Source: Spirochaetaceae bacterium
Lineage (GTDB): Bacteria; Spirochaetota; Spirochaetia; B11-G9
Direction of reading: 5' to 3'
Assembly (NCBI GenBank): GCA_030633365.1
Contig: DAOVSY010000013.1
Coordinates: 1 to 18,262, forward strand
DNA: 18,262 bases
Shown: in pieces, positions 6,468-12,886 of the stretch
Layout of the letters: each line of letters begins with the position of its first letter
Position numbering within the stretch: the first letter of the stretch is position 1
Notes under the pieces: generated by a model
What the model saw: the letters and a program-made list of their open reading frames with translations, nothing else
Databases searched by the model: none
What the model was told of the DNA's origin: nothing
Position numbers and translations under genes: made by a program

Positions 6468-8069
6468 ATGTACTTAATTATTGATAACTACGATTCATTT
6501 ACTTATAACATTTTCCAGTATATGTCTGAGTTAACAGATAAAGAGATAAAAGTGGTCCGAAATAACAGGATTAAAATTGAGGAAATTGAAAATTTAGATC
6601 CTGATGGAATTATCATTTCTCCAGGCCCGGGACGCCCGGTCGATGCAGGAATATCACTGAATGTTGTTAAACATTTTGCAGGGGAAATACCTATTCTCGG
6701 AGTCTGCCTTGGTCATCAGGTTATAGGGGAGGCATTTGGGGCTAAGATTGTACAGGCAGAACATATTGTACATGGAAAAACTGAAAATATGACACTGGAT
6801 GGAAAAGGACTTTTTAGAACCCTGGGTGAAAAAGAAATTTTTACACGGTATCATTCTCTAATTATTGAACCGGAATCAATTCCTGATTGTCTGGAAATTA
6901 CTGCAACTGGTATAAATGGAATAATCATGGGAATAAGACATGTAAAATACAATATAGAAAGCGTACAGTTTCATCCTGAATCCATAGGAAGTCCTGCTGG
7001 AAAACAAATTTTTGCGAATTTTATCAACTATAGACGGGAACCATTCCCTGTAAAACAAATTCTTACCAAAATAATAGATGGCAAAAACCTCACTTTTGAA
7101 GAAGCTGAGGGGTTTATGACAGAATTAACAGAGGGAGAACTAAATAACTCTCAGATTGCAGCTTTTTTAATATCTTTAAACAGTAAAGGAATTACAGGAA
7201 TTGAAATAGCAGGTTGTGCTTCTGCACTTCAGAAAAAAAGAACAGCCATAGAACCTTCAACACCCGTTCTGGATACTTGCGGAACAGGAGGAGACGGTCT
7301 TGGAACTTTCAACATATCATCTTTCTCAGCTTTGATTGCTGCAAGCTGCGGAGCATCTGTAGCAAAACATGGAAACAGGGCTGTCAGCTCACTAAGCGGT
7401 AGTGCCGAATTTTATTCCGAACTTGGCCTGGATATTACACTCTCTCCTTCAAATGCAAAAAAATTACTGACAAAAACCAATTTTACATTTCTATTTGCTC
7501 CAACCTATCATGGAGCAATGAGATATGCAGCTCCGGTTAGAAAGGAACTTGGTATGAAAACCATAATGAACCTGCTGGGACCCTTGGTTAATCCTGCAGG
7601 AGCTGAGTACCAGATTATTGGTGTTTATGCCGATGAATACTGCATCCCAGTAGCTGAAGCTGCCAGGTTACTTGGAATTAAAAAAGCTGCCATAGTTCAT
7701 GGCTTTGATGGTCTTGATGAAATTTCTGTAACAGGCCCTTCACGTATTGTCCTTCTGGAAGAAGATGGAACTATTTCCGATTCCATCTTTAATCCCGATG
7801 ATCATAGCATCCCCCTTTATAATCTGTCAGAACTTAAAGGGGGGAATGGGTCTATAAATGCCGCTATGGCCAGAGAGATCCTGGGGGGGAGTGGAAGTGA
7901 AGCAATCAGGGATGCATCTGCCCTGAATGCAGGAGCAGGACTTTATCTTTATGGTGTTGCTGATTCTATACAGGATGGTTATGAAATGGCGCTTGAGGCT
8001 CTAAAAAGCGGTAAAGTGGCAAAAAAGATTGAAGAAATTATCAATGTTACCAAAGGAATGAACCTGTGA
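6468..8069 (+). CDS. trpGD: TrpGD fusion: anthranilate synthase glutamine amidotransferase / anthranilate phosphoribosyltransferase
   Basis: This 533-residue fusion supplies ammonia to TrpE and then adds phosphoribose from PRPP to anthranilate. Residues 1-190 are a class I glutamine amidotransferase: IDNYDSFTYN (5-14), SPGPGRP (51-57), GVCLGHQ with nucleophile C80, and QFHPES with H169 and E171. After a short linker, residues about 195-533 are TrpD, with CGTGGDG (271-277), KHGNR (300-304), NLLGPLVNP (368-376) and HGFDGLDE (411-418). Both active sites look intact. The arrangement matches the E. coli TrpD fusion and that of some other bacteria. It begins one base after trpE with a GGAG site inside the trpE end, and its stop overlaps the GTG start of trpCF. 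Confidence 0.97.
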   Translation: MYLIIDNYDSFTYNIFQYMSELTDKEIKVVRNNRIKIEEIENLDPDGIIISPGPGRPVDAGISLNVVKHFAGEIPILGVCLGHQVIGEAFGAKIVQAEHIVHGKTENMTLDGKGLFRTLGEKEIFTRYHSLIIEPESIPDCLEITATGINGIIMGIRHVKYNIESVQFHPESIGSPAGKQIFANFINYRREPFPVKQILTKIIDGKNLTFEEAEGFMTELTEGELNNSQIAAFLISLNSKGITGIEIAGCASALQKKRTAIEPSTPVLDTCGTGGDGLGTFNISSFSALIAASCGASVAKHGNRAVSSLSGSAEFYSELGLDITLSPSNAKKLLTKTNFTFLFAPTYHGAMRYAAPVRKELGMKTIMNLLGPLVNPAGAEYQIIGVYADEYCIPVAEAARLLGIKKAAIVHGFDGLDEISVTGPSRIVLLEEDGTISDSIFNPDDHSIPLYNLSELKGGNGSINAAMAREILGGSGSEAIRDASALNAGAGLYLYGVADSIQDGYEMALEALKSGKVAKKIEEIINVTKGMNL

Positions 8070-9508
8070 ACTCTAAAAAAGATATCAGATCAGAAATTGT
8101 AGCAATGAGAAAGAAATCAGTCTTAATAGAAGGTTTTGGGCAGAGATTAAAAATACCGGAATTAAGAGAAGTTCCCCTGGTTCCTTTTCCAAAAAAGCCT
8201 GTACTAATTTGCGAGATAAAAAGGAGATCCCCCTCAAAAGGTCCTATTGGAGCTATTGATGACCCGATTAAACAGGCAGGTCTTTATATAGACGGCGGTG
8301 CAGATGTAATATCAATTCTTACAGAAAAACAATATTTTAACGGATCTCTTGAAGATCTAATCAATGTAAAAAAAAGATATCCTGAACAGGCAGTTTTAAG
8401 AAAAGATTTCCTTTACTCGCTGGAAGATATTGAGATCTCCTATAGGGCCGGAGCTGATGTTGTATTACTAATTGCTTCTATCCTGGAAAAAATAGAAATT
8501 TTACAAATGTATAAACGGACCAAAAAACTGGGAATGGAAGCCCTTATTGAAGTTCATAACAAAGAGGATATAGAAAAAGTTGCAGATTTCAGACCAGAAC
8601 TTGTTGGGATTAATTCAAGGGACTTACGTACATTTACTATAGATCTTACATTACCTCTCAAAATAAAACAGGATATTACATGGAACACCCAGCTTATATT
8701 TGAATCTGGAATACGGTATGAAGAAGATGCAGAGTTTGCACTCTCCTCAGGTTTTAACGGTATCCTTGTAGGAGAGTCGGTAGTTAAAAATCCAAATCTT
8801 GTTTCAGAACTCAAACAGACGATACTGAAGGAGAAAGCCGGTAATTTCTGGGAGAGATTATATGGTGGAAAAAAGAAGCGACCCTTAATTAAAATCTGCG
8901 GACTAACTATAAATGAGGATGTAAAAAAAGCAGATGATCTGGGAGCTGATATACTGGGCTTTATACTTGCAGAATCTCCAAGACAGGCGGATCTTTCATT
9001 TATTAGAAAGCTTCCCCCTACAAAAGCTCTGAAAGCAGGAGTTGTTGTTCTTAAATCTCAGGGACAGAAACTACCGAGGCCTATAACACAGCTGATACTT
9101 GATGGGAAACTGGATGTGATCCAGTTCCACGGCAATGAGGATCCCAGGGAATGCTCCTCCATAGCATACCCATATTACAAAGCTGTCAGAATAAAGAACT
9201 CTGAAGATGTAAAAAAAATTGACAATTTCAGGTCACCAAGAGTCCTTATTGATGCTTTTTCAAGTACCAGTTATGGAGGAACAGGAAAACAGATAGACAA
9301 AAACCTCATTAGTGAAGTAAAGAAAAAACATGTGTTATGGCTGGCCGGAGGAATTAGTCCGGACAATGTAAGGGAGCTGATACTGGAATTCAATCCTGAA
9401 CTGATTGATGTATCGAGCAAACTTGAGAAATCTCCCGGAATAAAAGATCACAAAAAAATGGAACAATTTTTTAAGGCCAGCAATCAGAGGGGAACCAATG
9501 AAGTATAA
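8066..9508 (+). CDS. trpCF: TrpCF fusion: indole-3-glycerol phosphate synthase / phosphoribosylanthranilate isomerase
   Basis: This 480-residue fusion carries out the two steps after TrpD: isomerisation of phosphoribosylanthranilate and closure to indole-3-glycerol phosphate. Residues 1-258 are TrpC, with CEIKRRSPSKG (49-59; E50, K52), K113 in LRKDF, E162 in IEVH, N183 in GINSRDL and E213-S214 in FESG. Residues about 272-470 are TrpF, with catalytic C278 in KICGL, D396 in LIDAF, QFHG (353-356) and LAGGI (426-430). The domain order C then F is as in E. coli. The start is GTG at 8066 in a 4-base GTGA overlap with trpGD, with AAAGGA 8 bases upstream. It overlaps trpB by 11 bases. Confidence 0.96.
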   Translation: MNSKKDIRSEIVAMRKKSVLIEGFGQRLKIPELREVPLVPFPKKPVLICEIKRRSPSKGPIGAIDDPIKQAGLYIDGGADVISILTEKQYFNGSLEDLINVKKRYPEQAVLRKDFLYSLEDIEISYRAGADVVLLIASILEKIEILQMYKRTKKLGMEALIEVHNKEDIEKVADFRPELVGINSRDLRTFTIDLTLPLKIKQDITWNTQLIFESGIRYEEDAEFALSSGFNGILVGESVVKNPNLVSELKQTILKEKAGNFWERLYGGKKKRPLIKICGLTINEDVKKADDLGADILGFILAESPRQADLSFIRKLPPTKALKAGVVVLKSQGQKLPRPITQLILDGKLDVIQFHGNEDPRECSSIAYPYYKAVRIKNSEDVKKIDNFRSPRVLIDAFSSTSYGGTGKQIDKNLISEVKKKHVLWLAGGISPDNVRELILEFNPELIDVSSKLEKSPGIKDHKKMEQFFKASNQRGTNEV

Positions 9509-10721
9509 TCAATATTTTGGAGAATTCGGCGGGCGATATGTAGCGGAAGTTTTAAGACCTTCATTGGATACTCTGGAGAAGGAGTACTTAAATATTATTG
9601 ATAATAAAGATTTCTGGATAGAATATGAAAAGCTGTCTGAAGATTTTACAGGCCGCCCTACACCATTATTATTTGCAGAAAATTCAACAAAAATAATTGG
9701 AGGAGCTGCAATATATATAAAACTGGAAGGTCTGGCAAATACCGGTGCTCATAAAATTAATAACGCCCTGGGACAGGCACTCCTGGCAAAACGTATGGGG
9801 AAAAAAAGGATTATAGCGGAAACAGGAGCAGGTCAGCACGGTGTAGCAACAGCTGCAGCGTGTGCAAAGTTAGGTCTTCCATGCACAATCTATATGGGAG
9901 AAGTGGATATAAAACGACAAAGGCCAAACCTTTTTTTAATGGAACTCTATGGTGCAGAAGTTATTCCAGTAAGTTTTGGAAGCAAAACCCTTAAAGATGC
10001 TGTAAATGCAGCACTTATGGACTGGGCAGGATCTTTTGAAGATACCCACTATCTGATTGGAAGTGCTCTGGGACCCTCCCCTTACCCCAGCATGGTAAAA
10101 ACATTTCAATCAGTTATAGGAAAAGAGGTTGAGAATAAAGTTGCAGAAATGGAATTAGATGTAGAAGCAATGATTGCCTGTGTTGGAGGAGGTTCAAATG
10201 CAATTGGATTTTTCTCCCCGTTTCTAAATAAAGATAATCCAAGGCTTATAGGTGTGGAAGCCGGAGGGACAGGCAAAGGGATAGGAGAACATGCCTCAAG
10301 AATGACAGGCCAGGGTCAAAAGGGGATTATTCAGGGATATAAAAGTCTCTTCCTTACTAATAAAGACGGGCAGGTTCTGCCTACCCACTCAATATCTGCA
10401 GGTCTTGATTACCCTGGAATAGGACCAGAACTGGCCCACTATGGACAAACCGGACGGATTGAGTATACAAGTGCAACAGATTCGGAAGCCCTGGAAGCTT
10501 TGAAGTTTTTTGCACAAAATGAAGGGATTCTGTTTGCCCTGGAATCAGCCCATGCAGGTGCAAAAGCTATGCAGCTGGCAGCAGATATGCCAAAGAATAA
10601 AGCTGTTATTATCAATATGTCCGGTCGGGGAGATAAAGATATATTTATTACTGCAAAATTACTTACTCCTGATAAATGGATAGATTTTATGCGAAATGAG
10701 GTAAATGAATATGAAAAATAG
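9498..10721 (+). CDS. trpB: Tryptophan synthase beta chain
   Basis: TrpB joins indole, channelled from TrpA, with serine to make tryptophan, using PLP. The 407-residue protein starts with the usual FGEFGGRYVAEVL and carries the PLP lysine K86 in TGAHKINN, ETGAGQHG (108-115) with catalytic E108, the phosphate-binding GGGSNA (230-235), SAGLDYPGIGP (300-310) and SGRGDKD (375-381). One oddity: the segment before the PLP lysine reads KLEGLANTGAHK in place of the usual KREDLNHTGAHK. This is the classical TrpB1 type, expected to pair with TrpA. A strong AGAGGGGAA site precedes the ATG, which lies inside trpCF; the end overlaps the trpA start. Confidence 0.97.
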   Translation: MKYNQYFGEFGGRYVAEVLRPSLDTLEKEYLNIIDNKDFWIEYEKLSEDFTGRPTPLLFAENSTKIIGGAAIYIKLEGLANTGAHKINNALGQALLAKRMGKKRIIAETGAGQHGVATAAACAKLGLPCTIYMGEVDIKRQRPNLFLMELYGAEVIPVSFGSKTLKDAVNAALMDWAGSFEDTHYLIGSALGPSPYPSMVKTFQSVIGKEVENKVAEMELDVEAMIACVGGGSNAIGFFSPFLNKDNPRLIGVEAGGTGKGIGEHASRMTGQGQKGIIQGYKSLFLTNKDGQVLPTHSISAGLDYPGIGPELAHYGQTGRIEYTSATDSEALEALKFFAQNEGILFALESAHAGAKAMQLAADMPKNKAVIINMSGRGDKDIFITAKLLTPDKWIDFMRNEVNEYEK

Positions 10722-11451
10722 ACTTGTTTGTCATTTAATAGCCAATTATCCTGATTTTGATCAATCCCTGAAAATTGCAGAATCCTTTGCTGCAGGAGGT
10801 GCGGAAAGTATTGAAATACAGTTCCCTTTCAGTGATCCATCTGCCGATGGTCCCTATATTCTTAAAGCCTGTGATAAAGCTCTTAAGGCAGGATTTACAG
10901 TCGAAAAGGGTTTTTCCCTGGTCGAAAAAATAATAAAAAAAACTAAACTTAATGTTTACATAATGAGCTATGCAAACATTCTTCTTACCTGTGGTATTGA
11001 AAATTTTGTAAAAAGATCAAAAGCAATTGGAGTTCAGGGACTGATAATTCCAGACCTGACATTAAATAACGATGATGGTCTTTTGAATGCAGGTAGAAAA
11101 TACGGTATTTCTATAATACCTGTTGTCACACTTACTACACCTTTAAAAAGAGTAGATGAAATACTTGCCCAGAGACCGAAATATATCTATGCAGTTCTAC
11201 GCAAGGGGATAACAGGTGAATCCACAGTAATTTCAAAAGATAACATTACTTTTCTGAAATATTTATCAGGAAAAGGGGTTAAAATTTTTGGTGGATTTGG
11301 AATAAATTCAAGAGAGCAGGTAAAAAAATTATCCCCGCACCTCTATGCATCAGTTGCAGGGACTGTATTTGTAAAAATGATAGACGAAAATGGTAAAGAT
11401 TTGCCTTTATCTCTTAAAACCCTTGTATCATCTCTGATAGATTCTAAATAG
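10711..11451 (+). CDS. trpA: Tryptophan synthase alpha chain
   Basis: TrpA splits indole-3-glycerol phosphate into indole and glyceraldehyde phosphate and passes indole to TrpB. The 246-residue TIM-barrel protein keeps the catalytic pair E35 (IEIQFPFSDP) and D46 (SADGP), the RKGITGES phosphate loop (164-171) and FGGFGI (193-198). It is somewhat divergent: it begins with LVCHLIANYPDF where most TrpA proteins have a YLxxGDP segment, and has RKGITG where RAGVTG is usual. I use the ATG at 10711, because GAGGT (10698-10702) is 8 bases from it and only 2 from the in-frame ATG at 10705. It overlaps the trpB end by 11 bases. It is the last gene of the trp operon. Confidence 0.95.
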   Translation: MKNRLVCHLIANYPDFDQSLKIAESFAAGGAESIEIQFPFSDPSADGPYILKACDKALKAGFTVEKGFSLVEKIIKKTKLNVYIMSYANILLTCGIENFVKRSKAIGVQGLIIPDLTLNNDDGLLNAGRKYGISIIPVVTLTTPLKRVDEILAQRPKYIYAVLRKGITGESTVISKDNITFLKYLSGKGVKIFGGFGINSREQVKKLSPHLYASVAGTVFVKMIDENGKDLPLSLKTLVSSLIDSK

Positions 11452-11453
11452 TA

Positions 11454-11476
11454 GAGGCGGGATTTAAACCAGCCTC
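11454..11476 (+). terminator. Weak hairpin after trpA, possible terminator
   Basis: GAGGC (11454-11458) pairs with GCCTC (11472-11476), extended by GG/CC after one mismatch, around an AT-rich loop three bases past the trpA stop. A second small stem, TTCCA/TGGAA, follows at 11481-11496. Neither has a real T-run, so read-through into the che operon cannot be excluded. Confidence 0.3.
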
Positions 11477-11528
11477 GACCTTCCACTCCAATGGAATTTA
11501 TATTTACAAAAAATATTTAAAAAATACC

Positions 11529-11554
11529 TTGCGATTTGCAGATGCTTTTATAAT
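11529..11554 (+). promoter_or_regulatory. Possible che operon promoter
   Basis: A perfect TATAAT lies at 11549-11554, about 45 bases before the first che gene. The best upstream hexamer, TTGCGA (11529-11534), is only 14 bases away, and nothing better sits at 17. No flagellar sigma-28 pattern (TAAA with GCCGATAA) is visible. The gap 11452-11599 holds nothing else I recognise. Confidence 0.3.
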
Positions 11555-11599
11555 ACTGTAAGATGGATATGTTGAAAAAAACAAACTAAGGAACCAAAT

Positions 11600-12874
11600 G
11601 TGAAACCAGCTTATTCGATTGTTACAATTATTATTGCATTTATTATTAATTTAGCAGGTATGTTTTATAACAATGTTATTATTAATATTATTACCGGATT
11701 AACTCTTATTATCATTCTAATTTTTGTAAAAATTAGTCAAAAAGAAGAAATTAAAAGAGATGAAGAAGAATGCCTGAACAAAGATAAAATTGAAAAAGAA
11801 ACAGAGAACCTTAGAGAAGAAATAAAAATAATTCAAAAGGGAAAAGAAGAGTTAGAGGAAAAATACAAAGAATCAAACAATAATATCCTCATCCTTTATA
11901 AACTGTTAACAGGCCTTGATATAACTGCACCTATTATTGATAAACTTTCTACAGTTATTATTAATAAAAGTGAAAAATCTACATTAAATGCTACAGAAAA
12001 AATATTTGCAATTGTTGGAGACAGCCAAAATATAAGTAAAGATATACAAATACTTCTTTCCAATATGAATACAGGGGAACACAGTCTTAATCATGAAATG
12101 GATAGATTGTTAAGAGAAGTTCAGGATTTTCAGGAAATAGTTGATAATGTGGAACAACTTAAAAAAAGTTATGTTAATGACATGGAAAGTATTGAAAAAA
12201 CAGTTGTAAATATAAAGGGTCTGGCAGACAGTATTGCAGATATTGCTGATCAAACCAGTATTCTTGCAATAAATGCATCAATTGAAGCAGCCAGAGCAGG
12301 AAGTTCCGGTGTAGGATTTGCTGTTATTGCAGGAGAAACACAAAAACTTGCCAGTGATTCCAAGCAAATAACAGAAAAAATAACTTCAGGGATAAAAGAT
12401 ATTGGTGGAACAATTACCAGTTCATTCCAACGCCAGTCAGAAACATTATCAAATACCGTAAACCACCTGCAGGAAACTAAAAAAAGCTTTCAGCAAATGA
12501 CCTTTGACCTTGCACCTCAAATTAAAAACATAGCATCCTCCGTTGAAAAATCTAAAGATCTTTCAGAATCTGTAACCCAAAGATTAGGGGAAATTACAAT
12601 GTCATTACAGTATCAGGATGCCACCAGACAAATACTTGAACATATAGTCCAGCTAGTAAAACATATACAACAAGATTTTTTAGCAATTGAACTGCATAAG
12701 GAACTTGAATCAGTAGAAAACAGAGAATTGATTAATACAGAAATCCTTGCCAAAGCAAATAAAATTTTCACAGTAAGAGAAGAATGGATAACTCTGGGCC
12801 TTGATTTAGAAGAAAGAAAAATTGACGAAGAAAACAAAAAAGTGGAACTACAGGGAGATATTACACTTTTTTAA
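11600..12874 (+). CDS. MCP-type membrane signalling protein with CheZ-like motif
   Basis: This 424-residue protein has two hydrophobic spans (about 6-23 and 26-43) with almost nothing between them, so it has no periplasmic sensor. A charged coiled coil (46-95) leads into a chemoreceptor-like helical hairpin whose tip (about 212-251) contains DQTSILAINASIEAARAG and GVGFAVIAGE, the region that contacts CheA and CheW. Near the end, LQYQDATRQI (336-345) resembles the CheZ active site QDFQDLTGQVI, with D340 and Q344 in the catalytic positions, and the protein finishes in an acidic stretch and GDITLF. Canonical methylation motifs are not obvious. The start is GTG at 11600, with AAGGA upstream; an out-of-frame ATG-TGA overlaps it. 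First gene of the che cluster. The MCP tip is clear; a phosphatase role is inference. Confidence 0.8.
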   Translation: MKPAYSIVTIIIAFIINLAGMFYNNVIINIITGLTLIIILIFVKISQKEEIKRDEEECLNKDKIEKETENLREEIKIIQKGKEELEEKYKESNNNILILYKLLTGLDITAPIIDKLSTVIINKSEKSTLNATEKIFAIVGDSQNISKDIQILLSNMNTGEHSLNHEMDRLLREVQDFQEIVDNVEQLKKSYVNDMESIEKTVVNIKGLADSIADIADQTSILAINASIEAARAGSSGVGFAVIAGETQKLASDSKQITEKITSGIKDIGGTITSSFQRQSETLSNTVNHLQETKKSFQQMTFDLAPQIKNIASSVEKSKDLSESVTQRLGEITMSLQYQDATRQILEHIVQLVKHIQQDFLAIELHKELESVENRELINTEILAKANKIFTVREEWITLGLDLEERKIDEENKKVELQGDITLF

Positions 12875-12886
12875 AGGAATTAAAAG

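Noticed and set aside
11452..11599. Flagellar sigma-28 promoter before the che operon
   Set aside because: No TAAA...GCCGATAA-type pattern is found; only a TATAAT-like box is present.
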